DNA of 14,475 nt from CAJQQK01 sp051010015 (GTDB lineage Bacteria; Pseudomonadota; Alphaproteobacteria; Rhizobiales; Hyphomicrobiaceae), in the NCBI GenBank assembly GCA_051010015.1, contig JBPCVZ010000428.1, forward strand, positions 1-14,475, read 5' to 3'. Shown here in pieces: positions 1-5,565 of the stretch. The notes under the pieces are model-generated. The model was not told the origin of the DNA. It made no database searches and saw nothing but the letters and a program-made list of their open reading frames with translations. The translations under genes and the position numbers were made by a program. Numbering within the stretch: position 1 is the first letter of the stretch; each line of letters opens with the position of its first letter.

Positions 1-220
1 CCAGTGTTGTCACTTCCGACAATCGGTCGGTGCGCACGATCCGAGCCACATCCTTCGTCGCGGCCTCGAGTTCCAATGTCGTCATGTAAACGAGACCGAT
101 TTCGACAAGCCACAGGATCGCCATCAGGAACATGAACCCGGTCATCGCGAACTCGACCATCGCGGCGCCGGAACGGTCCTTCAGGAAGGCATCAACCCCG
201 CCACGGTCGCGACGCAGCAT
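1..220 (-). CDS. TadE-like minor pseudopilin, partial (C-terminus beyond left edge)
   Basis: The visible 73 residues show a short basic N-terminus, then RSGAAMVEFAM followed by a hydrophobic helix at about residues 25-45. This is the TadE/TadG arrangement, in which a prepilin-like segment with a conserved Glu (here in VEF) precedes the membrane helix. After the helix comes YMTTLELEAATKDVARIVRT, the usual TadE region that continues into the periplasmic domain. TadE-like proteins are processed by the TadV/CpaA prepilin peptidase and assist Flp/Tad pilus assembly in the inner membrane. A TadV-like gene begins 350 bases away on the other strand, which supports the call. The ATG at 218-220 is chosen because upstream in-strand ATGs are in another frame; a weak GGGA lies before it. 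The gene is truncated by the window edge, so total length is unknown. Confidence 0.8.
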   Translation of the reverse strand, partial: MLRRDRGGVDAFLKDRSGAAMVEFAMTGFMFLMAILWLVEIGLVYMTTLELEAATKDVARIVRTDRLSEVTTL

Positions 221-493
221 GGCGCCATCCCGCCACCGCGACCGTCCATGGAACCCGGCGCCTCTCGAATGACCCTTTCGATCCGACCCCGTGCTAACCG
301 CGGCCCAGCAGCGCCGCATGACGCCTGCGCAAGGCTTGGTGATCATGTCCGATAAAACTCCCTCGATCAGGCTATGCGATACTTTCGTTACGCCCATCGA
401 ACTCTTTTCGCCCAATTCGGTTTCGGCGCATCATTCGACGGCACACTGTGCGATAAACCCCATCAGTCAACGCTGGTCGTTTGCTCTTTCCAC
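221..493. other. Divergent intergenic region between tadE-like and tadV-like genes
   Basis: About 270 bases separate the divergent TadE-like gene from the repeat array in front of the prepilin peptidase. The only open frames here are short and have neither a family signature nor a good ribosome site. No Flp pilin gene, which is often next to tadV, is visible. The region presumably holds both promoters, but I could not pick a convincing -35/-10 pair. Confidence 0.4.
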
Positions 494-566
494 GTCGCAA
501 AGCAAAGTCACAAAAACTTAATCGTAAGAGCTTAGTCGTAAGAACCAAGTCGCAAAAGGACGTCAC
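494..566 (+). repeat. Tandem array of a degenerate 13-14 bp repeat before the prepilin peptidase gene
   Basis: Units begin with GTC (or ATC) at 494, 507, 521, 535, 549 and 562, giving spacings of 13, 14, 14, 14 and 13. The approximate consensus is GTCGYAARARCTWA; the clearest units are GTCGTAAGAACCAA at 535 and GTCGCAAAAGGAC at 549. The last unit is only a partial match. The 549 unit contains the likely Shine-Dalgarno AAAAGGA for the ATG at 569, so the array runs straight into the translation start. Its function is unknown; repeated operator sites, a structured leader, or decayed simple repeats are all possible. Confidence 0.6.
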
Positions 567-568
567 CG

Positions 569-1069
569 ATGATCGTTTTCGTTTTCATTGGTATTTATAT
601 CGGCTGTATCGGCCATGCCCTATGGACGGATGCGACGCGGATGAAAATCTCCAATTCGGTTTCAATACTACTCATTGCGGCATTCCTGTTGTTCGCCGCG
701 TTTTATCTGCCAACCCGGTTGGCCCTTACCCATATTGCCGTTTCCGCCGCCATATTCGTCGTCATGTTCTGCTGCTTTGCACTCAGGTTGACGGGGGGCG
801 GAGATGTGAAGTTACTATCGGCGATTTCCATGTGGATCGGACCGACTCACATCCTGCCCTTCCTGATGGCGGTTGCCCTGCTCGGTGGCCTGCTGGCCGC
901 GTTCGTCCTCTGCATGAAGCGCATCAAGCTCCATCCAGATCAAAGCAACCGCGGACGCGTCATGCAGCACATCCGAACATGGACGGAAACCGAGCGGGTG
1001 CCCTATGCACTTGCGATCGGCACCGCCGCCCTGTTCCATACCCGATCGATTTTCGCCCCCTGGCTGTGA
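569..1069 (+). CDS. TadV/CpaA-type prepilin peptidase (A24 family)
   Basis: This is a 166-residue polytopic membrane protein with the two hallmarks of A24 aspartic prepilin peptidases: Asp21 in WTDATRMKISN and Asp79 in LTGGGDVKLL. Both sit at membrane/cytoplasm boundaries between hydrophobic helices. The C-terminal VPYALAIG is also typical of CpaA/TadV. Length matches the short TadV class, which lacks the N-methyltransferase domain of PilD. The enzyme would cleave leader peptides of Flp pilin and of TadE/TadF-type pseudopilins in the inner membrane. An AAAAGGA ribosome site lies about eight bases before the ATG and falls inside the last good unit of a 13-14 bp tandem repeat. The TadE-like gene is divergent on the left and a TPR protein converges from the right. 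The family call is firm; the specific substrate is inferred from context. Confidence 0.9.
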   Translation: MIVFVFIGIYIGCIGHALWTDATRMKISNSVSILLIAAFLLFAAFYLPTRLALTHIAVSAAIFVVMFCCFALRLTGGGDVKLLSAISMWIGPTHILPFLMAVALLGGLLAAFVLCMKRIKLHPDQSNRGRVMQHIRTWTETERVPYALAIGTAALFHTRSIFAPWL

Positions 1070-1097
1070 TTCCCAAAATCAACGTCTCCGTTCGCGC

Positions 1098-1259
1098 TCA
1101 ACCTTTGGCCCGGCGCCGCCTGGGTTTGCGCCTTGCCGCAGCACGGATCATCTTCAAGTTGTTGATGATATATGGATTTGAGCGATCCGCGGCATGCGCG
1201 CGCTCCATCGTCTTGAGCGCAGACGCCGTATTCCCCTGCAGGTAGTAGTGGTAGCCCAT
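1098..1259 (-). CDS. Small single-TPR protein, possibly TadD-related
   Basis: This 53-residue ORF reads as one almost complete tetratricopeptide repeat: GYHYYLQGNTASALKTMERA gives the TPR positions G8, Y11, G15, A20 and A27. A second helix start (YIINNLKMIRAA) and a basic tail (RRKPRRRRAKG) follow. The open frame extends upstream to 1349, into the LysR gene start, but the ATG at 1259 is preceded by AAAAGGA at good spacing, nearly the same ribosome site as the prepilin peptidase gene. I therefore take 1259 as the start. TadD proteins of tad loci are TPR lipoproteins, so this may be a trimmed TadD relative or remnant. No signal peptide or lipobox is present, so a free-standing adaptor is equally possible. 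It converges on the peptidase gene (28 bases between stops) and diverges from the LysR gene. Confidence 0.55.
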   Translation of the reverse strand: MGYHYYLQGNTASALKTMERAHAADRSNPYIINNLKMIRAAARRKPRRRRAKG

Positions 1260-1337
1260 TGCTATCGTCCTTTTCACAAATATGGCGTCATCTTGAATAG
1301 TAGTCAGCCGGAGCAATAATACTGAGGACGATCCGCC

Positions 1338-2228
1338 ATGGAGATGCACCAGATCCGATATTTTCTCGCGGTCGCCGAACTGCTGAATTTCACACGCGCG
1401 GCAGAAAGGTGCCAGGTCGCTCAGCCCTCCCTCACGCGCGGCATCCAGAAGCTTGAAACAGAACTCGGTGGCGAGTTGTTTCGTCGCGAACGGTCAACGA
1501 CACACCTGTCAGATCTGGGCAAACTCATGCGGCCGGCGCTGCAGGCGATCTATGACAGTGCGACATCGGCCAAGGCCCTTGCCAATTCCTTTCACGTCGG
1601 CGACCGGATGCCGATCGGACTTGCCATCGGCCATACCATCAATATCTCGGTGCTGTCCTGGCTACTCGGCGAGCTGGCACGGATCCTTCCGGGCTCGGAA
1701 ATCCAACTCTATCGCGGCGAACCCGAGGAACTCTCGAAACGCATGAAGGCAGGCGACATGGAAATCGCCGTTGCCGGATACCTGGATGAAAACTGGGATC
1801 GCCTCGATTCATGGCCATTGTTTACCGAGCGGTTCATCGCAATGGTTCCGCCAACGCATACGCTGGCGCAGCATCGCTCTATCAGCGTTCACCGGTTGGC
1901 CGACCTGACGTTACTGCCCCGCCCCTGCGCGCACGAAACGGCGGACATCGAAGCCTCGCTCGAGGAACTGAGACTTCATCAGAACACCAATTACCGAACC
2001 TGTTCCGATGGCGACCTGCTCGCGCTTGTCAATGCCGGCATCGGCTGCGCATTTCTGCCGGAGACGTCCGTCCCCAAGGCCACCACCGGTCGGCTCGAAT
2101 TGAATGACTGTCAGCTGACGCGGACTGTCCAGCTGTTTTCCGTCGCCGGCCGGCCGCGGTCACCGGGCACGGACACCCTGCTCAAGCTGCTCCGCACGGT
2201 CGATTGGGACCACCACCTGCAGGTCTAG
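1338..2228 (+). CDS. LysR-type transcriptional regulator
   Basis: The protein has 296 residues, the normal LTTR length. Residues 1-65 form the winged helix-turn-helix: HQIRYFLAVAELLNFTRAAE, then CQVAQPSLTRGIQKLETELG and LFRRERSTTHLSDLG. The remainder fits the two-lobed periplasmic-binding-like effector domain, with an internal GYLDENWDRLDSWPLF and a GIGCAFLPE segment typical of lobe II. GAGGA lies about nine bases before the ATG; an in-frame ATG two codons later (MHQ) is an alternative. The gene converges on a peroxiredoxin-like gene with only 13 bases between stops and diverges from the small TPR gene across 78 bases. Convergent placement beside the peroxiredoxin hints at a redox or detoxification link, but LTTRs usually act on a divergent promoter and the ligand cannot be read from sequence. 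Confidence 0.9.
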   Translation: MEMHQIRYFLAVAELLNFTRAAERCQVAQPSLTRGIQKLETELGGELFRRERSTTHLSDLGKLMRPALQAIYDSATSAKALANSFHVGDRMPIGLAIGHTINISVLSWLLGELARILPGSEIQLYRGEPEELSKRMKAGDMEIAVAGYLDENWDRLDSWPLFTERFIAMVPPTHTLAQHRSISVHRLADLTLLPRPCAHETADIEASLEELRLHQNTNYRTCSDGDLLALVNAGIGCAFLPETSVPKATTGRLELNDCQLTRTVQLFSVAGRPRSPGTDTLLKLLRTVDWDHHLQV

Positions 2229-2241
2229 GGCCGCGATGCAG

Positions 2242-2958
2242 CTAATCGTCGATGGCGGACTTGGCCCAACGCATCGCGTCTGCCGGATCCATGCGCGTGC
2301 GATACTCGGGCGCTGCAAACCGCGCCAGGATTACGCTGTCACGGTTGACGACAAACGTCGCCGGCACCGGCAGAAACCAACCGGAGTTGCCCTGAAACAG
2401 GCCAATATCATCGTTGCGGTTGTAGTAGTGGCCGCGCAGTTCGTCCGTCAACGCCACTGTCAGCCCCAGCGACATCCCGAATCCGTTGTCGACATCGGAC
2501 AGGACCGGGAATGTAATCTGACATCGATCTTTCAGCACGCTGGCATACATGCCCCGCTCGGGAATGATGGACACCATACGACAGGGCAGCGCGCCGGCCT
2601 GGGAAAGCGCCTGTGACCAAAGCGACAACTCGAGCATGCAATAGAAGCACCAGTGGCCGCGATTGAAGCTGATGATTACCGGGCTTTCCTCAACAAACGC
2701 GTCGCGCCCGATCATTTGCCCATACTGGTTGGGCAGCCAGAAATCGGGGAATGTGTCGCCGACGTTTGGAAGCGCATCCGGTTCGAACGTTTGCCCGACC
2801 TGTTCGACGAAACGGTCCGCCGCTTCTTCGACATGGGCGGCGCGCCCGCGATTGGCCGCACGTAGCGCCGCAAACTTCTGTCGCGTCGATGCATCTTGCG
2901 CCAGGATCTCGGCCAGATGCGGTGGCAGTGTTCGCGTCAGTTCCATGAACAGGCCCAT
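2242..2958 (-). CDS. AhpC/TSA-like atypical peroxiredoxin
   Basis: This 238-residue protein has a helical N-terminal extension (about residues 1-60) and then a thioredoxin-fold peroxiredoxin-like domain. Key features are GDTFPDFWLPNQYG (residues 67-80) and the redox motif FNRGHWCFYC, with Cys104 and Cys107 in a CxxC arrangement. The later PVPATFVVNRDSVI carries the cis-Pro region. The RGxWCxxC pattern is that of the AhpC-TSA-2/PRX-like group, not classical PxxxTxxC peroxiredoxins, so peroxidase activity is likely but the disulfide chemistry may be thioredoxin-like. The ATG at 2958 lacks a good Shine-Dalgarno; the ATG four codons later (MELTR) is an alternative. The start is immediately preceded by four 19 bp tandem repeats. 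The gene converges on the LysR gene. The two share the locus, but regulation of one by the other is only inferred. Confidence 0.85.
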   Translation of the reverse strand: MGLFMELTRTLPPHLAEILAQDASTRQKFAALRAANRGRAAHVEEAADRFVEQVGQTFEPDALPNVGDTFPDFWLPNQYGQMIGRDAFVEESPVIISFNRGHWCFYCMLELSLWSQALSQAGALPCRMVSIIPERGMYASVLKDRCQITFPVLSDVDNGFGMSLGLTVALTDELRGHYYNRNDDIGLFQGNSGWFLPVPATFVVNRDSVILARFAAPEYRTRMDPADAMRWAKSAIDD

Positions 2959-2960
2959 GT

Positions 2961-3036
2961 TCGGATTGCCAAGTCAATCTCGGACTGCCAAGTCAGCGAC
3001 GGATTGCCGGGACAGTATCGGATTGCCAAGTCAAAG
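2961..3036. repeat. Four tandem copies of a 19 bp repeat before the peroxiredoxin gene
   Basis: Copies start at 2961, 2980, 2999 and 3018, an exact 19 bp period. The core is TCGGATTGCCAAGTCA. Copy 2 has GGACTG for GGATTG, and copy 3 is the most diverged (GGATTGCCGGGACAG). Within each unit a short dyad of the form ATTG-N6-CAAT is visible. In copy 2 it becomes CTG-N6-CAG, a change on both arms. The array lies 3-78 bases upstream of the ATG at 2958, where an operator cluster or leader structure would be expected. Confidence 0.8.
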
Positions 3037-3224
3037 CGCAAAATACCCTCGTACCATCTTTACGCTACCATCAATCTCGATGCGGATCAGCTATAACACT
3101 CATGCAGACCCGGTATTAGTTGATGAAAACCCTCAATTGCGAACACATGCGACGATAAAGACCGGCGAAGTAGAGTTAAGTATCTACATGCTGCCCTGGC
3201 GTCCATCGCACACCAGCCATCGCA
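3037..3224. other. Intergenic stretch between repeat array and unknown membrane protein
   Basis: Together with the repeat array, this leaves 266 bases between the peroxiredoxin start and the stop of the upstream membrane-protein gene. It is less GC-rich than its surroundings. I see no convincing ORF, RNA or terminator hairpin in it; it presumably carries the peroxiredoxin promoter. Confidence 0.35.
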
Positions 3225-3665
3225 TCAGTCGTCCTCCTCGACAAGCGCATAAAAACACACGAACGTACTGATCCAGATGAAAACAAACGCGAAGACGGTA
3301 TCCACGATACCGTGCCCACCAAATATGCGAGACGCGTTGAACAAATCAATCCACCACAACAAGGCAATCCAAACCGCCGTATGGATGGACGATGCGGTAC
3401 AAATTTCCAGCAGTTTCGGCAGGCCGCAGCCGATGACAGCAAGATGCGGCGCGCGCTCGTCGTGCGGCGCTGCTTCGTCGTTGATGGTCCCTCCTCGGGT
3501 TGCATCCACTGTCCCGGACCGGCTGTCCGGCCACCGCCGGCCACCAGCTAACGCGCTGCGATCGCAACCTGCGACGTTGGCGTATGCATTGGGCGAGTTC
3601 TCAAGCTTGGACTGCTGCCGTCCGACGTCATACTGTGCGTCAACTTCCAAAATCTCGGCAGACAT
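3225..3665 (-). CDS. Hypothetical small membrane protein with two C-terminal helices
   Basis: I do not recognise this 146-residue protein. Its first ~85 residues are polar and probably disordered (Gly, Arg, Asp and Ser rich, for example GGRRWPDSRSGTVDATRGGT). Two strongly hydrophobic segments follow, at about 95-111 (around HTAVWIALLWWIDLFNA) and 119-142 (around IVDTVFAFVFIWISTFVCFYAL). It ends in an acidic LVEEDD. The overlapping plus-strand frames lack any such pattern, which favours the minus strand. The ATG at 3665 has only a weak AGAGTAGG ribosome site just upstream. It lies in the same direction as, and downstream of, the bactofilin gene, with about 300 bases between, so it may be separately transcribed. 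A membrane anchor or partner for the bactofilin is conceivable but unsupported. Whether the N-terminal half is truly translated is uncertain. Confidence 0.5.
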   Translation of the reverse strand: MSAEILEVDAQYDVGRQQSKLENSPNAYANVAGCDRSALAGGRRWPDSRSGTVDATRGGTINDEAAPHDERAPHLAVIGCGLPKLLEICTASSIHTAVWIALLWWIDLFNASRIFGGHGIVDTVFAFVFIWISTFVCFYALVEEDD

Positions 3666-3963
3666 AACCTACTCTACAATTCTGTCTGGATGATTTGCCC
3701 TTTCCAGTATAGAAGCGAATCAAAGCGGCAACTTGAAACTGTAATGAAATATCAATGGGCTACAGATTAAAGCTGCATGACAAAAGCAGCCGGCTTGTGC
3801 TACCCCGATGCCTTTCTTGTTGCGCCCGGCCGCACGTCAAGACCTGTAGACGCAACGCCGGCCGCCAACGGTAGCCCCGTGCCACCGCACCTACACTAAA
3901 CGCGCAATTGACCGAGACGCACGGGACACCATGTTCAGTGGCGCAAGACACGCGGCGACGTCA
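3666..3963. other. Gene-free region between bactofilin and membrane protein
   Basis: About 300 bases hold no ORF I can support. On the minus strand a TATACT -10-like hexamer (complement of 3706-3711) lies 40 bases before the ATG at 3665 but lacks a matching -35 at normal spacing. A short hairpin GCTGC/GCAGC surrounds about 3772-3791. Two CCGGCCGC-like stretches flank a 30-base segment near 3830-3865. No T-run terminator for the bactofilin gene is visible. Confidence 0.35.
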
Positions 3964-4392
3964 TCACTCATCCTTATAGACGAACGGTGTCCGGTCGACG
4001 CGATTGACGGCCTGCTCCAGGTTGGGCAGCAACTCCGCCTCACCCTGCCCGCGACGCGACTTGCCTTCGAACATCGCGCCGGCTTGGATCGTGAGCGAAT
4101 GGTGATTGATTTCCGCGGTAACGTTGGCCGTTTCGTTGAGCGATACGCTCACCGCCTTGATCGTTCCCGAAACGGTCCCTGCAACGGATACGTTGCGCGC
4201 GTGCACGAGGCCGGAGACGACCGCTTCCTGACCAATCTGGATTTTCTCCGCCAGGACATCGCCGATGATGTGACCGTCGATGACAATATTGCCCTTCGAG
4301 ATGATGCACAGTCCGGTGCCGATGATCGTGAGATCCTCGCTGATAACAGACTCTGCCGTGTTACTGCTTTCGGCGCGCGCGAATTGTGTCAC
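3964..4392 (-). CDS. Bactofilin family cytoskeletal protein
   Basis: The 142-residue product has the bactofilin (DUF583) beta-helix: VISEDLTIIG near the N-terminus, then repeats of about 17-18 residues: GNIVIDGHIIGDVLAEKIQI, EAVVSGLVHARNVSVAGTVS, GTIKAVSVSLNETANVTAEI and NHHSLTIQAGAMFEGKSRRG. Bactofilins self-assemble into filaments on the inner face of the membrane and serve in morphogenesis, polarity or stalk formation. A polar tail of about 30 residues follows (ELLPNLEQAVNRVDR). I choose the GTG at 4392 because GGAG lies six bases before it. The open frame extends to a TTG at 4446 without a ribosome site, which would add 18 residues. Length fits the family. There is no M23 peptidase neighbour, which many bactofilins have; the nearest same-strand downstream gene is the unknown membrane protein. 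Confidence 0.88.
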   Translation of the reverse strand: MTQFARAESSNTAESVISEDLTIIGTGLCIISKGNIVIDGHIIGDVLAEKIQIGQEAVVSGLVHARNVSVAGTVSGTIKAVSVSLNETANVTAEINHHSLTIQAGAMFEGKSRRGQGEAELLPNLEQAVNRVDRTPFVYKDE

Positions 4393-4446
4393 AAAGAACT
4401 CCGGAACTGCCAAATTGACCAAACTCCGGAAGCCCCAACCGGACAA

Positions 4447-4935
4447 AGACTGCCGTTGTGCTGTTCGGAGTGTATGAACCGATGGCCACCCGCCGTGGCC
4501 GCGGCATCAGATTGACGCCAGGTGCCTAAACAGGTCTTGAGTCAGACATGAACTTGCGATGCGCATGCGCATTTCTTCGCGGCGAGCACAAAGGCCATCG
4601 CAACGGCGCTGCGAAGTCGGTGAAGAACCTCGGCGGCTGGGCCGCGCAGCGGCAGGAATTCCTCAAGCCGCATCGGACCAGGCCGCATCAGACCAGGCCA
4701 TTGGTTTGCGGCTTGAGGAACCGCAGTCGGGACTCTGCTAGAGAGACAGGATGTCCAACCCGCCTCGAAGACAATGTGCGAGATGCCCGATGAATAGATC
4801 TTGAGGTCGTGATGAACGTGAGGCCGCCGCTGCCTAGTTTGGTCTTACGTGACGCCGCCAAAAGCAGAACGGACCATCTGCCGCGATAGGCAGAAGTCGT
4901 CCCGTCTATCCGCCTGTTCATGCGTCATGCCAGCG
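4447..4935. other. Gene-poor region with inverted and direct repeats
   Basis: Nearly 490 bases carry no ORF with a family signature. The plus frame at 4548-4793 starts without a ribosome site and encodes an Arg-rich, low-information product. The stretch does hold a 14 bp perfect inverted repeat (4659-4720) with a duplicated 15-mer inside it, and a 10 bp palindrome AGGAATTCCT at 4654-4663 overlapping the left arm. It may be a decayed gene, a structured RNA locus or regulatory spacer; I cannot tell which. Confidence 0.35.
4659..4720. repeat. 14 bp perfect inverted repeat with internal 15 bp tandem duplication
   Basis: The left arm TTCCTCAAGCCGCA (4659-4672) is exactly complementary to the right arm TGCGGCTTGAGGAA (4707-4720), separated by 34 bases. 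The 15-mers GCATCGGACCAGGCC (4670-4684) and GCATCAGACCAGGCC (4685-4699) are adjacent and differ at one base. No run of T follows on either strand, so a simple intrinsic terminator is unlikely. Confidence 0.7.
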
Positions 4936-5175
4936 CTACCGATACGGGTCCGCCGGGGCTGCCTCCTGCCCGCTCCCGGGCGACAGTTCGCGCGCCAGCC
5001 GCGCCGTCTCCAGCCCGTCGACGCTGCGCTTCAATTCCCGTGATGCCGCCACCAGCGCATCCACCTTCGCGCCAAGTTCATCGACCCGGGCGAGGCGTGC
5101 CTCGAGCGCCGGCACCAGCTTGTTCATCGCCTCCATCACGACGACCAGATGCTCGCGCAGCTCTTCGTTGGTCAT
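4936..5175 (-). CDS. Small coiled-coil protein, function unknown
   Basis: The product has 79 residues. From about residue 5 to 62 it is a helical heptad-like stretch (EELREHLVVVMEAMNKLVPA, LEARLARVDELGAKVDALVA, ASRELKRSVDGLETARLARE), followed by a flexible tail ending APADPYR. The pattern suggests a dimeric or trimeric coiled coil; I recognise no family. The ATG at 5175 is chosen over the longer frame starting at 5292 because GGGGAGAG lies about five bases before it. Just upstream on the same strand, TATACT (complement of 5209-5214) and the palindrome GGCGCATGCGCC (5215-5226) look like a core promoter with an operator in the spacer. It lies downstream of the possible 34-residue peptide gene, in the same direction, with 103 bases between. 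It shows no membrane segment or signal peptide. Confidence 0.65.
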   Translation of the reverse strand: MTNEELREHLVVVMEAMNKLVPALEARLARVDELGAKVDALVAASRELKRSVDGLETARLARELSPGSGQEAAPADPYR

Positions 5176-5208
5176 CACATCTCTCCCCAAAAAGCAATCA
5201 CGGAGAGG

Positions 5209-5226
5209 AGTATAGGCGCATGCGCC
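5209..5226 (-). promoter_or_regulatory. Candidate -10 box and 12 bp palindromic operator for the coiled-coil gene
   Basis: On the minus strand TATACT (5209-5214) would place a transcription start about 27 bases before the ATG at 5175. Directly upstream lies the perfect palindrome GGCGCATGCGCC, 5215-5226. No good -35 hexamer is visible at 16-18 bases, so the promoter would be weak or regulator-dependent. Confidence 0.35.
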
Positions 5227-5278
5227 ATCGTCCGAGTACCGGCATGTGTCCGGATGGCGTCCAAGCCAAGACCGCCTC

Positions 5279-5383
5279 CTACTTGGTTTCATACGGCGGT
5301 CGATTGACCGGCCGCTGAACCGGACCTTCTAGTGTCTGAAGCTGAAAAGAAAACCGAGGTTTTTCAGGTTTCGACGCATGCAT
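5279..5383 (-). CDS. Possible 34-residue peptide, function unknown
   Basis: A short ORF starts at an ATG (5381-5383) preceded by GGGAG with seven bases between GGAG and the ATG, one of the best ribosome sites in the window. The peptide begins MHASKPEKPRFSFQLQ and ends RPVNRPPYETK. It has six prolines and an excess of basic residues, with no Cys, no hydrophobic helix and no signal sequence. I do not recognise it. Its length and composition would fit a small regulatory peptide, a leader peptide or a RiPP-like precursor, but no modification enzyme is seen nearby. The 5' leader contains two overlapping hairpins (5403-5432). Same direction as the coiled-coil gene and as the upstream racemase-superfamily gene. 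Translation is inferred only from the ribosome site. Confidence 0.4.
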   Translation of the reverse strand: MHASKPEKPRFSFQLQTLEGPVQRPVNRPPYETK

Positions 5384-5402
5384 AATTGTTCTCCCAGTTG
5401 CT

Positions 5403-5432
5403 GACTGGTTCAATGAGAACCAACCCCCAGTC
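5403..5432 (-). promoter_or_regulatory. Mutually exclusive hairpins in the leader of the small ORF
   Basis: TGGTTC (5406-5411) pairs with GAACCA (5417-5422) around a five-base loop. GACTGG (5403-5408) can instead pair with CCAGTC (5427-5432). The two helices share bases 5406-5408, so only one can form at a time. The ribosome site (5391-5394) lies nine bases beyond. This could be an attenuator-like switch or chance. Confidence 0.3.
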
Positions 5433-5565
5433 GAACAATAGCTCATCAAGAATCCGAGCCTTGGCAGGTGCAAAGGGATCAGATTTCAAAACAACTGAAC
5501 TTCAGAAAGTCCTTAGGACAGATCGCGCGCGCTTTGCCGAACCTCTCGGGCAGCCTTGCGCCAGC

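Noticed and set aside
1293..1320. TTGAAT-N16-AATAAT as LysR promoter
   Set aside because: The predicted transcription start falls in the ribosome site of the LysR gene, leaving no usable leader.
1264..1331. 7 bp inverted repeat ATCGTCC/GGACGAT between the TPR and LysR genes
   Set aside because: Its arms contain the ribosome sites of the two divergent genes, so the symmetry is explained by similar Shine-Dalgarno regions without invoking an operator.
3277..3693. 138-residue plus-strand open frame
   Set aside because: Opposite to the membrane protein with two clear hydrophobic helices; the plus-strand product has none and lacks a ribosome site.
3931..4515. 194-residue plus-strand open frame
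   Set aside because: Antisense to the bactofilin gene, which shows the beta-helix repeats; no motif in the plus-strand product.
4548..4793. 81-residue plus-strand ORF near the inverted repeat
   Set aside because: No ribosome site, Arg-rich composition and it reads through the inverted and direct repeats; not credible as a gene.
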